From Symbiodinium natans (lineage: Eukaryota > Sar > Dinophyceae > Suessiales > Symbiodiniaceae), in assembly GCA_905221605.1 (NCBI GenBank), contig CAJNDS010002331.1, positions 389,001 to 453,000 of the forward strand: a stretch of DNA of 64,000 nucleotides, given 5' to 3'. The translations under genes were made by a program, and so were the position numbers. The notes under the pieces are model-generated. The model saw nothing but the letters and a program-made list of their open reading frames with translations. It did not search any database and was not told the DNA's origin. This document shows, piece after piece, positions 1-10,088 of the stretch (the first letter of the stretch is position 1; every line of letters begins with the position of its first letter).

Positions 1-775
1 GACAAGCTGCCCCGGAACCCCTGATGTTAACCTCTGATTCGTTTAGGGTTTGGGGTTTAGGGTTTAGGGTTTAGGGTGGGGCCCCCGAGATAGTGCAAGA
101 TGTTGCCGGAACAGAACGCGGAAATCAGCCCCGAAATCGCGCGAAGAGAGAGAGGAGAGAGACTCAGCCAGCCAAACTGAAGGGTCTGAATTCATCCTGT
201 CCTGACAGGCACCTTGGATCCTCTAATCCCTAAACCCTAAAACCCTAAACCCTAAACCCTAAATCCTAAACCTCTTTGTGTCCAAGCCCCAGCTCCCAAA
301 CAAGCAACTTTGACAGGACCCGCCTCCTCCAAACAACTTCTCCCAAAGTTGATTCAGGGTTTAGGGTTTAGGGTTCCCCCTTTTTTTTGTTTACTTTGAG
401 GGGGTACGCGTTCGAAGTCAAGAATGATTCCCAACTTCCACATCCTGGACCCCCCAAACCCAGAAGTGTGAGCTCCAAAACCCCGAAAGCACTCAGAACC
501 CCACAAGCCGTGGGACGTTCCCCCTTCTACAAGCAGTCCTTAATCGTGATTCTCGTGCCCCGAATTACAAGCCCCATAGAGGACTGTTTGTATAAGGGGG
601 AACATCCCAACCTTAAAAGCCTCAACCCTAAACCCTAAACCCTAAACCCTAAACCCTAAACCCTAAACCCTAAACCCTAAACCCTAAGCCCTAAGCCCTA
701 AGCCCTAAGCCCTAAACCCTAAACCTAAACCCCAAACCCCAAACCCTTTAAACCCGAAACCCTCTCGACCCCGAG

Positions 776-841
776 GAAGCAAGCACCGGCCTGCCGACCG
801 CCTTTGACGCGGAGGGGGACAACGCGCCTGGGCTGCCCTAA
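776..841 (+). CDS. Candidate terminal exon, unknown protein
   Basis: This GC-rich island is preceded by CCCTAAA repeats ending CCCCGAG and followed by TTTAGGG repeats. After the AG at 774-775 a high-GC3 frame encodes GLPTAFDAEGDNAPGLP and then TAA. A second frame is also open through to a possible GT donor near 850, so the frame is not certain. I do not recognise the product. Confidence 0.3.
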   Translation, partial: EASTGLPTAFDAEGDNAPGLP

Positions 842-3108
842 GCCATGGAGCGTGGGTAGGGTTTAGGGTTTAGGGTTTAGGGTTTAGGGTTTAGGGTTTA
901 GGGTTTAGGGTTTAGGGTTTAGGGTTTAGGGTTTAGGGTTTAGGGTTTAGGGTTTAGGGTTTAGGGTTTAGGGTTTAGGGTTTAGGGTTTAGGGTTTAGG
1001 GTTTAGGGTTTAGGGTTTAGGGTTTAGGGTTTAGGGTTTAGGGTTAGAAGGGGTTTCGGGCTTCGGGTGCAGGGTCAATTAAATGCTTCCTGACCCCCCC
1101 CCCCCCCAAAACCCCACACCTGAAAGCCGAGACTTGGGAGCCGGGGTGGGAGCGCTGCAACAGTTTGTGCTTTAAGCTGAAGGGCTTGCCGTAGGGTTTA
1201 GGGTTTAGGGTTTAGGGTTTAGGGTTTAGGGTTTAGGGTTTAGGGTTTAGGGTTTAGGGTTTAGGGTTTAGGGTTTAGGGTTTAGGGTCCAGCCCAGCTT
1301 CAGTCACGAATGTAATACTCCAGCCCCTGAACCCTAACCCCTAGCCCCTGACCGCTAAACCCTAAACCCTAACCCGTAAACCCTAAACCCGAAACCTTTG
1401 CGCAGTGATCTGTGATCAGTGGTCTCCCGACCCAGGCTGAAATTGAGCCGCAGTGGTGCTAGTGAGCGAACCTGCTTCGGAATCCGGTCTACCCTAAACG
1501 GGCCTGATATTTCAAGTAGTTATCGGGTATGGAGGGTCACCTTCTCTTTCAACGTCTGAATTTGATCCTCTGGTAAAAAGCTGCTTCGGTTCGGTGAGGC
1601 AGAAGAGTTCAGGTTTTGGGGTGTTTTATAGTTCTCGCTGGGTAGAAGATGGGGATTATTTTTTTTATGGAAGACCGTTGCTCCGAAAACTTCTCGGATG
1701 TGCATGTGTGTCTCACCCGCGACGTGACCTTCGCGCCAGGCGAAGCACGGAGTGCGAAAGCTTTTCAGCCCTGAGCCTGAACCTAACACCTTGGGGATAC
1801 TTGGGAATAGTTTTTTACGTTTTGGTACTCGAATTCCTAAGAAACCGCCAAAATCTTAATTTTTGCTAGGGTCCCAAGTTCAGTAGAGACCCCAAGCCCC
1901 ATACAACCCTCACCTGGGAGGCGCTCAGACTTCCATCCTATGTAAGGACGCACAAAACGTACCACAGGGCGAAAGAACATATGGGTTTAGGGTTTAGGGT
2001 TTAGGGCCCCACAATTTACGCCCAAAGCCCGAGCAATTGCGCGTGCTTGATTGCAGAGTCTTTGTTAGGCAAAGCAAAGCAATCGGCCATTGAATGTATG
2101 TAATACACTTCAAAGCCAGTAGACGAACATCTTGGTACCACTAGCGGACCTTGTTGTATCTTCTAGGCCCTAGACCCTACTAGTCCTCAGCACCCCCTCA
2201 GTTCAAGAGCACGAATAGGCCCAAGTCTCACCAGCAGCCTGTGTCGGATGCCGGAAACGACAAAAGGATGGCATCTGCACCTCGACGGGTTGGGGCCCCA
2301 CTGCCTAAAGCCAAGAACCACTGAAGTCTAAAACAATCGCAACGCCCCCTCAAACTTTCGACCCAAAACCCAAATGCAAACAAAGCCCAAATAGCATCCC
2401 CCCCTCACCGCCTAACCCCACACTCCCTAGCCCCTTGGGGCAAATGTCTGTTTTCAGCTGTTGGGCTTACGAGTACTATTTTCGGGTTTCCTAAACCCTA
2501 AACCCTAAACCCTAAACCCTCAACCCTCAACCCTCAACCCTAAATCCTAAACACTCAACCCTAAACCCTAACCTCTAAACCCTAAACCTCAGGAATTTTC
2601 CAGAGATCTTAGAGGGTCATCTAGCCGGTGCTGGGGCGCCTCTGGTTGCTCTGAGAAGGAGGCGCGAGCCACATGAAGCTCTGAGCCCCAAGCCCTGCAC
2701 CCATCCTGAATCCTCCCCTAAGGGTTTAGGGTTTAGGGTTTAGGGTTTAGGGTTTAGGGTTTAGGGAATACGATTCGCTTAAGAACCACCCCAAAAACTA
2801 GAAAGTATTCTTCCTTGTAAGGGCTGATATGAGGGATAATACTTCCATATTTTTTTGGGGGGTTTCTTAAGCAAACAAAAAGGTGAACTCCAAGCCCTGA
2901 ACTCCTAGACTTACTTGTATCTTCAGCCCGAAGCCTCACGCTTTAAACCCTAAACAACCCTGTACCCTGTACCCTGTACCCTAAACCCTAAACCCTAAAC
3001 CCTAAACCCTAAACCCTAAACCCGAAACCCGAAACCCTAAACCCTGAACCCTAAACCCTAAACCCTAAACCCTAAACCCTAAACCCTAACCTTCACGAAG
3101 CCCCAAAG

Positions 3109-3185
3109 GCTCCGGCCTACAGCCCTCTTCATCCGAGGCCTCATCAAGCTGAGGCGTCCCTCGCAGACGGAGGGGTACGAGGACG
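3109..3185 (+). CDS. Candidate internal exon, unknown protein
   Basis: AG at 3107-3108 precedes an open frame encoding LRPTALFIRGLIKLRRPSQT and a few more residues. It ends at a GT donor (3186) followed directly by degenerate TTTAGGG repeats. The exon ends in phase 1, which fits the start of the candidate exon at 3633. The exon could start at 3101 instead. Product not recognised. Confidence 0.45.
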
Positions 3186-3632
3186 GTCGGTTTCAGGGTT
3201 TAGGGTTTAGGGTTCAGGGTTTCGGGTTTCGGGTTTCGGGTTTCGGGTTTAGAGGCTAAGGGTTTAGGGTTTATATAGGGGTTTAGGGTTTAGGGTTAGG
3301 AGTTAGGATTGGGGGTGTCGGGTTACGGGTTTAGGCTTTTGTGTTTCTGGGGTCTCTGGGTTTTTGAGAAGTTTGGCTCTCGAGCCCTAAACCAACCTGT
3401 CGAGCCACGATCTCCGGGACCTGGGTGCAGAGTCTTGCAGCCAACTTCTTGCCTGACACCAGGGGTGCTTCGCAGGGAAAATCTTGTCGCCACAGGGTTC
3501 TTGACCCTAAACCCGAAACTCTACACCCTAAACCCTAACGCCCTAAACCCTAAACCCTAAACCCTAAATCCCAAACCCTAACCCGACACCTTAGACCCTA
3601 AACCCTGAACCTGAAGCCCCTGTGCGGGAAAG

Positions 3633-3712
3633 CAAGCGCGTGGGGGCACGAGGACACGGTGCAGATGCTCTGTGCTGAGGCCGCCCCGTGTCGTTATGTG
3701 TACTGGTTCTGA
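3633..3712 (+). CDS. Candidate exon with stop, unknown protein
   Basis: The exon starts after AG at 3631-3632 in a frame that joins in phase with the exon ending at 3185. It encodes SAWGHEDTVQMLCAEAAPCR and more, ending at TGA 3710-3712. An internal GT at 3698 could be a donor instead of the stop being used. CCCTAAA repeats lie upstream and TTTAGGG repeats downstream, as for the other exons here. Confidence 0.4.
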
Positions 3713-3965
3713 ACAAGGAATTGGGGGGTTTAGAGTTTAGGGTTTAGGGTTTAGGGTTTAGGGTTTGTTTAAGTTTAGGGTTTAGGGTTTAGAGTTTAGG
3801 GTTTAGGGTTTAGGGTTTAGGGTTTAGGGTTTGTTTAGGGTTTAGGGTATCATACAGGGGGCCAAACAGTTGTGTTTTGGCTCGGTGTTTCGGACCTGGG
3901 TTGAGTTACCAGCATGTTCCCTTGTAATCCCAATATCTGCTACATAGATACCACGTGTTGGTATA

Positions 3966-3974
3966 ATATATATA

Positions 3975-4010
<36 letters not shown>

Positions 4011-4035
4011 TGTATGTATGTATGTATGTATGTAT
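3966..4035. repeat. (TA)n/(TATG)n microsatellite, left of retrotransposon
   Basis: A short TA run leads into TATG tetranucleotides that stop exactly at the LTR. The same tetranucleotide array resumes at 23,868 beyond the other LTR, so this is the left half of a split microsatellite and marks the insertion site. Confidence 0.95.
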
Positions 4036-4329
4036 TGTGAAGTCGACCAGCACTGGACTTGCACTAAGCCAATGCAATCACAGCCCGGTCACGCTGTTTT
4101 ACGACTTCGTGAGTCCAAGCACTTGTGCAGCTACGCCTGAGTGCGTCCGGTCGGACCGCACAGCAACCTAGGAGCTACTGTACGACTCTACCGTGCTCAA
4201 AGGCACAAGCTCGGTACTTGAGCCAAAACATTGGCATTGTTACGAATTGCAAAACTACACATGCAAGGGAAAACAACAAGCTGCACTAGCACTAAGCAAG
4301 CACTCCATGCATGCTTTGACCTGCTCACA
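4036..4329 (-). repeat. 3' LTR
   Basis: Matches 23,578-23,867 almost base for base, except for a 4-base AGCA insertion near 4116-4119. It begins TGTGAAG and ends GCTCACA on the plus strand. The high identity between the two LTRs suggests a fairly recent insertion despite the broken ORFs. Confidence 0.95.
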
Positions 4330-5018
4330 TTCGCCCCTCAGCCGAGGCTTCCGGCTCACCAAGAGCTCATAGTGCGTCAAGCACTTCAGCAACGCGGCAA
4401 ATGGGGTAGGGTGAGGGTGTCGCGTGCGACTCTGGTAGAGCCCGCACATCATGAGCATTGGCATGCGGCTTGGGCGGCAGCCCGCACTACCGGACGGACG
4501 CACGACGACAGCAACCCTCCACGACCCTAAACCACCCCAAGTCGCGAGCTCTCACCTTTGTGCAGACAGGCGAGGCTCCAGAGTACTGGGCAGGTCTTTG
4601 TGCTGCTAGTGCAAAGCTATGGTACAAATGGTACACTGTACACTACCGGTCCTAAGCTACGGCTACGGCTACTCACCTATCCGGAACTACCCTACGGGCT
4701 ACCAGACTCAGCGAGAGCCGCGCACATGGCTTGTGCCGCAGGCAATGCAGCTCACACGCGCTTCGGCGAGCGCATTGCCGCGACCAGGACACGGTCCGCA
4801 GCACCTGCAAAAGAGCACCCTCAGCACGAGGGGCCACAGGCAGGGCGGAGGAGAAAGGTGCGGGGAATGCAAAATGGGCAGGTTTCCAACCTGCCGCGGC
4901 TTTTCGCCCGCAGTCAAGCAAAAGAAAATGCAAAAGGTTGGCGAAGCAACGTGCCGTGCTGCAACGCCTGCTCTGATAATGCGTGGATGCATACCACGCC
5001 GCGCCGACTGGCCGCAGC
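4330..5018 (-). other. 3' untranslated part of the retrotransposon
   Basis: About 690 bp between the PLD-domain stop and the 3' LTR. Frames here are shadows with no recognisable domain. The coding-strand bases next to the LTR (GAGGGGCGAA) are a weak purine-rich tract, a possible polypurine tract. One copy of the CCAGGACACGGTCCGCA motif lies at 4784-4800. Confidence 0.5.
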
Positions 5019-7544
5019 CTACTCGATACCCTGTGGAGCAGTGTTGGGGGCACGAGTGGCGTTGCCAGCAACGTTGGAGCTACTGGCTCGCTCCAACTGA
5101 GGGCGCCTTGCGACCGCCTCATCGAGGGAGAATGCCTCAGCCGACACCCTCTGGAAATCCTCGATGTAGGACTGCGCGACCGGGTGCGTCTTGGGGACCT
5201 CAAGCCTAAGCCCTGCCTCCGCATTGGCTTTGCTGCTTGTGGTAAAATTGAGGCTCCCAATCAGCACCACCGCGCCATCAGGCCGCAGTAGGCAAAGGGC
5301 CTTGGCATGGTGAAGCCCTTGGATACCGGTACCTACTTTAGCCCCGCGGCCGTCGCGAGCATAGGCGTCGCGCACGGATGAGCCGCAACCCACCTTCACC
5401 TCGGCGCCTGCAGCCGCCAAGCGTTTCAACGCTTGCCACTGCAGTTTGGTGCGGTGGCATTGTCCCATGTCGGCGACAATCCGAACGCCTGCGCCCTTGC
5501 TAAGCGACGCTTCGATTGCCTCGATGCAAGATGGGCAATCTAAGCTGTACGCCCGGATGTAGATCACATCCTCTGCTGCTCCAGACCCAAGCAGCGTTTG
5601 GGCGGCCTGAACGTATGGCCCGCCCGCAAGGAATTCCGCTTCTTTGACAGGAGAACTCCTAGCGGGGACTGGGCCCTTGTTCCTCCGGCTGGGTGTGCGC
5701 GCCACAGTGGCAGTGGCGGCACGTTGCACGAAGCCGGACTGTGCGTGAGCTGCGCTCGCTCCATCTGCTGGGGCCGCGGCCAGGTCACGACCCGCGAGCC
5801 CCTGAAAGCAGGAGAGCCCGCGGCTCTTGGCCGCAAGTTGGGAGAAACATCCTTCACTGTTCCCCAAACCCAACGCAACCTTACCCTTAGCCAGGGCTTC
5901 GGAGGCGGTACTCCGAATGGAGTCTGAGAGCGCAGGACCCGCGCCTCGCTGGGCCGCGTGCAAAAACCCTAGGGATCGAGCGGTGTCCATTGCGGCATCG
6001 CAATGCCCGCAACGTCCCTCTGCTAGGTAAGCACGACAGCCACAGGCAGCTGTCTCCTCCTTGAGGTGCACCCAAACTTTATGGGTCACCCCTTTCTTAG
6101 TGCTCGCGACCTCAAACGTCGCTTCAGAGCCAAGGAGTTGAGACAGCCGCGCCTCAGGGGCCGCGGTGTTGCCATGTCGCAGATGCGCAATGCGATTGGC
6201 AACGGCACGACTCACGTACCACAGAACAGCGCTGCACAAGATCACTACTACCAGAGTGATGGCTGTTCCGGCGACCCACACGGTCCGCCTGGCCCCATGA
6301 CCGATTTCCTCGACAACGTCGGCCGAAATTGTTGCAACCGCGTGCATGGAGTCCTCGACAACATGCACAACCCCGCGGTGCAACTGCAAGGCAATCGGCG
6401 CCGACGCTGCAGCCGCCAGGCCCCACCAGCCGTTGATGTTCCCGTTGAGGGCGTGCATCAACCGATTGAGGAGCCCGCGACCCAGGAAAAAGGGGGTCCG
6501 CGGCGGAAGCGGAACACTTGGCGGCGGCCGGGCCGACCCGCACGGGAAGGCTGGGACCCAGCTTGTGCTTGGGCGGGGTTGGAGCGCGGCAACTATGCCC
6601 GCGGCGTAAGCGCCCCAGGCGTACCTGCCCCTCCCCTTGGGCTTGCCCTTGGCATCGGACTTGCCTCTGCCCTTCGGCTTGCCCTGGCCCTTGCCACGGG
6701 CGTCTGCCCAAGCACTCCAAGGGTCGCGGCCCTTGCCGTACGTCGCCTCTTCGCGACGTCGCTTGCCGCCCCTCTTCTTGTGTTTGTTTCTAAGAAGAGG
6801 TTGGATGGTTTCTTGGTCCATCGCACGATTGGCCAGAAGGATCTCGTACTCCAGCTCGTCCTGGCTGCTTTCGGAGCCCGAGTCCCTCTCTTCGCCACGC
6901 CGCGGATCAGGGATCCCGCGAGAGACGACCTCTGCCAAACGGAGAGGGGTGCTGCAGCGAAAGCACAGCTGCCTGAATGAAAGGTTCCATTCATAGCAGT
7001 TAGGGCACTGCCACCCTGCTATGCGGAGCGCCTCGCTGATGTGATCATCGCGCTCCGCCTTCCCCGCCTGGCGCCGCTCTCGCTTCTTGGCGCGCTCGGC
7101 CGCCTGCGCCTCCTCGGCCGCCTGGAGGGCTTCAGCGAGTTCCTCGTCGCTGAGAAGCCTCGCGGCATCCGCCCGCGCTTGTTGGTCTTCAAGCGCTTCG
7201 GCAGAAAACCTCCGCCTCCATTGCTCGGGCGCGGTTTGAGGGTCTACCTCCCACCACCCGATGTCGATCCCGTTGATCCATCGGCCGTCGCACGGGGCGC
7301 CCGCTTTCGGGCCGCCCGCGTGCGTCCTCGGTAACCGGGTTGATGGCTTCGCAGAAGAAGCACCGCCAGCTGCCGTAGGGGTAAAAGCGGCCTTCGACGT
7401 AGGCTCGGTTGGCTGGGAGGGCGACATCGTCCGCCTCATCCGCGGTGCCTGCCTCCATCTCAACCGAGACCTCCTCGTCCTTGACAACCTCAGCTTCCTC
7501 CTCCTGTTCCTCCTTGACCAGGGGCTCCTTTTGCTCCCGGCCAA
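5019..7544 (-). CDS. Accessory ORF: RanBP2 finger, membrane segment, SWIM finger, PLD-family nuclease domain
   Basis: In the 841-codon frame, residues 178-197 form a RanBP2-type zinc finger (GWQCPNC then LCFRC). Residues 275-310 are a K/G/R-rich linker and 424-446 a strongly hydrophobic segment. Residues 501-514 give the SWIM pattern CGC...CGH. Residues 656-800 form a phospholipase-D-like domain with an HAK motif (746-748) and GSLNFTTSS (763-771), as in single-motif nucleases of the Nuc/Zucchini type. The usual Asp five residues after the Lys appears displaced by a short insertion. The first 70 or so codons are probably out of frame: the natural N-terminus is in the neighbouring frame at 7189-7869, reached by a frameshift near 7320. 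Such nucleases cut phosphodiesters, but the substrate is unknown. A PLD domain is not standard retrotransposon cargo. Confidence 0.75.
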   Translation of the reverse strand: MAGSKRSPWSRRNRRRKLRLSRTRRSRLRWRQAPRMRRTMSPSQPTEPTSKAAFTPTAAGGASSAKPSTRLPRTHAGGPKAGAPCDGRWINGIDIGWWEVDPQTAPEQWRRRFSAEALEDQQARADAARLLSDEELAEALQAAEEAQAAERAKKRERRQAGKAERDDHISEALRIAGWQCPNCYEWNLSFRQLCFRCSTPLRLAEVVSRGIPDPRRGEERDSGSESSQDELEYEILLANRAMDQETIQPLLRNKHKKRGGKRRREEATYGKGRDPWSAWADARGKGQGKPKGRGKSDAKGKPKGRGRYAWGAYAAGIVAALQPRPSTSWVPAFPCGSARPPPSVPLPPRTPFFLGRGLLNRLMHALNGNINGWWGLAAAASAPIALQLHRGVVHVVEDSMHAVATISADVVEEIGHGARRTVWVAGTAITLVVVILCSAVLWYVSRAVANRIAHLRHGNTAAPEARLSQLLGSEATFEVASTKKGVTHKVWVHLKEETAACGCRAYLAEGRCGHCDAAMDTARSLGFLHAAQRGAGPALSDSIRSTASEALAKGKVALGLGNSEGCFSQLAAKSRGLSCFQGLAGRDLAAAPADGASAAHAQSGFVQRAATATVARTPSRRNKGPVPARSSPVKEAEFLAGGPYVQAAQTLLGSGAAEDVIYIRAYSLDCPSCIEAIEASLSKGAGVRIVADMGQCHRTKLQWQALKRLAAAGAEVKVGCGSSVRDAYARDGRGAKVGTGIQGLHHAKALCLLRPDGAVVLIGSLNFTTSSKANAEAGLRLEVPKTHPVAQSYIEDFQRVSAEAFSLDEAVARRPQLERASSSNVAGNATRAPNTAPQGIE

Positions 7545-7869
7545 CGTTGAGGTGGGACTCAGTGCGAACCTCGGCGCGCATCAAAATGACGTCAAGGCTG
7601 AAGAAGGAATCGATCTCCTGGGCATGGAGATCGTCAAGAGGCGTCACCAGGTCTGGCGAGTAATCCCGCTTGGAACGACGCTCTGCAAGGCGTTGCTGAA
7701 CGTCGCTCGTCGGCGGCTCGAGGGCCCGCCCGCGCGGAGCGGCCTCCCGCGGAGGTCCCGGCTCGGCCTCCTCCGTGGGCTCGCTCTTGGGCGTGATCCA
7801 GCTCGGGGTCATCGCGAAGCCACCCCGGTGGATGACTACCACCATAAATGTGGTGCGATCCGTCCTCAA
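7189..7869 (-). CDS. Middle segment of the accessory ORF (frameshifted)
   Basis: An acidic, proline-rich frame (TPSWITPKSEPTEEAEPGPP, then E/K-rich stretches) that runs into WRCFFCEAINP, half of a second RanBP2-like finger. The protein-like sequence continues in the frame of the 5019-7544 ORF after about 7320 and is preceded by the KptA/C2H2 frame before about 7830. I infer that the three frames were once one long accessory ORF now broken by two single-base indels, or by sequencing errors. The initiating codon given is not a real start. Confidence 0.5.
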   Translation of the reverse strand: MRTDRTTFMVVVIHRGGFAMTPSWITPKSEPTEEAEPGPPREAAPRGRALEPPTSDVQQRLAERRSKRDYSPDLVTPLDDLHAQEIDSFFSLDVILMRAEVRTESHLNVGREQKEPLVKEEQEEEAEVVKDEEVSVEMEAGTADEADDVALPANRAYVEGRFYPYGSWRCFFCEAINPVTEDARGRPESGRPVRRPMDQRDRHRVVGGRPSNRARAMEAEVFCRSA

Positions 7870-9709
7870 GCTGGATTCGGTCCCCTCTCTTCAGGAGCGG
7901 GACCTTCGAGTGATCGTACCCGTTGGCTTTGTGGTACCGAATCACTCGGAGCATGGGCACCTCCCCATACTCACCGTCCTTTCCTCGGCGGAACAACCGT
8001 CCCCGCCAGTCTTGACGAAAAGGGTCAAGAGGTGCGGAGGGGCTGATCCCCAGGTTGGGCGGAAGAGAGGCGCCATGGCAGGCCGCCTGATGCAAGTGGT
8101 ACTGCACCAGCGACTCAAAGGCCAGCCCGCATCCAGGAGCTGAGCATCCATAGTGGCCGTCAGCGTTGGGGCGAGGCTCCTCTGGGGCCGGGGCGGACTG
8201 GACGGTCCCGCCTCCTGAAGGCCTGGCGGAACTGCTCGATCCCGCACCCCCCAAAACATCCTGACCATCGTCAGACACCTCTTCCCCGTCGGCGCCTTCC
8301 CCGGCCGCCCGATTCTCTCCCTCACGGCGCAGAGTTTTGAGGGATTCCTCACGCTTGGTGATCTTTTCTAGCTTCACCATCGCGGTTCCCGCCACCTCCA
8401 GTATCTTCGACTGGAGCTTCTGCGCTCTCAGAAGAGCTTCGGACCGCGCGAGGTACTCCTTCGTGCTGCTGACCACCGATTGGCCAAGCTCGAGGAATCC
8501 TTCCTCTGTGCTCTCGGCCTGGGCCCCACCAGCGGGCTCTTCGTCCTCCTTCACCTTGACCGCGGCTTGAGGCGCCCGCGTGTCGGGAAGATCCGAGCTG
8601 GAACTATCTTCCTCGACACCTTCAGCTTCTTGGGCTGCCTCTTCCTCGAGCGAGTCTTCGGCCTCGAGGACATTGGGGCCAGGGACGTTGCGCCTAGGGT
8701 ACACCTTGGGCTTCGCTGGAACGATCGAAGTCTTAGGAGCCCCTGAAGCACGCCCTTTGGCCTTAGGCGCGGCCTTAGGAGGAGTAACAGGTTGGGCGGC
8801 CCCCGCGGCCATGACACGGCCCGCAGGGGCCAGCGCAACCGTCGAGGAGCTCGCCGCGCCACTGCTGGCCGCAGCAGCTTGGGACGCTTGGACCGTGCCC
8901 AGTTTCGGTCCTCGCCCCAACGGCGGGTGGGGGCCCGCACTGGTGTCGCCTAAACTCCTTAGGTCGACATGCTGGATCAACCGATCCACTTCTGGCTCAG
9001 CGGTTGGGGCTGGGTGGGCAGGCGGGCCTTTGGGGAGTGCCCAGATGCGGGAGATGCCGGTGGCTCTAATCTGGCCAGTGAGAGCCACCCCATCTGCTCC
9101 CGCATAGATAGGCACTCCGGCGTCCCGCAGGACCGCCAACCGGACTTCGACTTCGACTATGCAAGTCGATCCGCAGCGGAACCCGCGTCTCCCGTCCTCC
9201 CACTGCGTGGGGCAGTGGCCTAGGACGTAGTGCACCCCGAGGCGGCCTCCCGGCCCGCCGCCGGGGATCAAGCCATTCTGAATCAGGCTTGGCACGACAT
9301 GCAGGTCCGTGCCGTGCCACATGGCCGGGCCATACCGATATATAAGATCGTTGATGGCGGTCTCACTTAGACCTTCCATCATGAACCCCATAGGATGGCC
9401 GCAATCGGCCGAGTGGCCTTGAAAGGCACGCAAGAAGCCAGCGTGCGAGGTATCCAACCTCGGTTTCCGCTGGTTGGCGTCGTGCGCGACCGCCTGGTTG
9501 TACTGGTTGATGGTGATGCCGAGTTGTTCGATCAACTCATCAACCGGGTAGAGGCCGCCCGGAGCGAACCGGCCTCTACAACCAGCTTCGCCGTGCCGCG
9601 TGCATCGGACTAGCATACGCTGCACGTCGTCGATCGTGGGCGGGCCCCTTCGGCCCTTAGGGCCTGGGCTCTTGCTCTTGCCCCTGCCCTTCGACCCTCC
9701 TCCACCCAT
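7634..9709 (-). CDS. KptA/Tpt1-like RNA 2'-phosphotransferase domain plus C2H2 finger, retrotransposon-borne
   Basis: I start at the ATG at 9709 (MGGGGSKGRGK) although the frame is open upstream to 10,222. Residues 24-224 align with the Tpt1/KptA fold: an Arg-His pair in LVRCTRHG, a GGLYPVDELI segment like the family's winged N-lobe, LRAFQGHS for the conserved RAxQGHS box, WHGTDLHVVPSLIQNGLIPG for the HGT box, GVHYVLG, and a C-terminal VEVEV...GADGVALTG block. The family removes the 2'-phosphate left on tRNA after ligase-type splicing, or ADP-ribosylates RNA phosphate ends, using NAD+. Both RxxH-type motifs and a candidate fourth Arg (GFRCG) are present, so activity is plausible. A C2H2 finger (CSAPGC...HLHQAACH) follows a Pro/Ala/Glu-rich linker. 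The last 60 or so residues are likely out of frame. Its role in the element is unknown. Confidence 0.72.
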   Translation of the reverse strand: MGGGGSKGRGKSKSPGPKGRRGPPTIDDVQRMLVRCTRHGEAGCRGRFAPGGLYPVDELIEQLGITINQYNQAVAHDANQRKPRLDTSHAGFLRAFQGHSADCGHPMGFMMEGLSETAINDLIYRYGPAMWHGTDLHVVPSLIQNGLIPGGGPGGRLGVHYVLGHCPTQWEDGRRGFRCGSTCIVEVEVRLAVLRDAGVPIYAGADGVALTGQIRATGISRIWALPKGPPAHPAPTAEPEVDRLIQHVDLRSLGDTSAGPHPPLGRGPKLGTVQASQAAAASSGAASSSTVALAPAGRVMAAGAAQPVTPPKAAPKAKGRASGAPKTSIVPAKPKVYPRRNVPGPNVLEAEDSLEEEAAQEAEGVEEDSSSSDLPDTRAPQAAVKVKEDEEPAGGAQAESTEEGFLELGQSVVSSTKEYLARSEALLRAQKLQSKILEVAGTAMVKLEKITKREESLKTLRREGENRAAGEGADGEEVSDDGQDVLGGAGSSSSARPSGGGTVQSAPAPEEPRPNADGHYGCSAPGCGLAFESLVQYHLHQAACHGASLPPNLGISPSAPLDPFRQDWRGRLFRRGKDGEYGEVPMLRVIRYHKANGYDHSKVPLLKRGDRIQLEDGSHHIYGGSHPPGWLRDDPELDHAQERAHGGGRAGTSAGGRSARAGPRAADERRSATPCRASFQAGLLARPGDAS

Positions 9710-10088
9710 CGCGGCACTGAGGCCCGCGGCTTTGCTGGACCTCCGATGGGCGAAGAAAACCTGACGCGCCCTTGAGCGGCCAGGACACGGCCCGCTGCAA
9801 GGGGCCGGTGTGCAGTAGTGGTAGGCAGCCGCTCCCGCGCGGCCAGGGCACGGCCCGCAGCGGGGCCTTGTGGTTGACCACGAAGGTCCGGGCGACCGAT
9901 CGGTCGCTCCCGCGCGGTCTGGTCGCGACCCGCAGCGGGGCGCAGTGCACAGGCACGAACGCGGGGAGGGACTACCTACCCTAGGTTCTACAACACACTT
10001 GAACCGCTGCGGCGGGGGTTTGGGGAGTTTCCTTAAGGTCTGGGCTCTAAGGCTTCTAAGGCTTCTGCTTCGACCTTGGACCGAACCT
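9710..10088 (-). other. Spacer between RT half and KptA ORF
   Basis: Open in the KptA frame but low-complexity (Arg/Pro/Cys-rich) and unlike a protein domain. It carries two clear copies (9780, 9843) and one partial copy (about 9912) of the CCAGGRCACGGCCCGC motif, each in a GC-rich context. It may be a leader for the downstream ORF. Confidence 0.4.

Larger units (their letters stand above)
1..3850. repeat. Interstitial telomere-type repeat region, left block
   Basis: Arrays of TTTAGGG or CCCTAAA alternate in orientation with unique islands of 50-600 bp. The longest arrays are near 625-755 (CCCTAAA), 858-1046 and 1194-1288 (TTTAGGG), 2490-2590 and 2985-3090 (CCCTAAA) and 3725-3850 (TTTAGGG). 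Variant units such as CCCGAAA, CCCCAAA and TTTCGGG are mixed in. The unit matches the plant/dinoflagellate telomere repeat, but alternating orientation and embedded unique DNA show this is not a chromosome end. The unique stretch 1400-1980 shows no convincing gene. Confidence 0.9.

Noticed and set aside
858-1046. Chromosome end (true telomere)
   Set aside because: TTTAGGG arrays occur in both orientations throughout the window with unique DNA and exons on both sides.
3873-3884. Second spliced-leader relic (TTTTGGCTC)
   Set aside because: Only nine bases match and the final AAG is missing.
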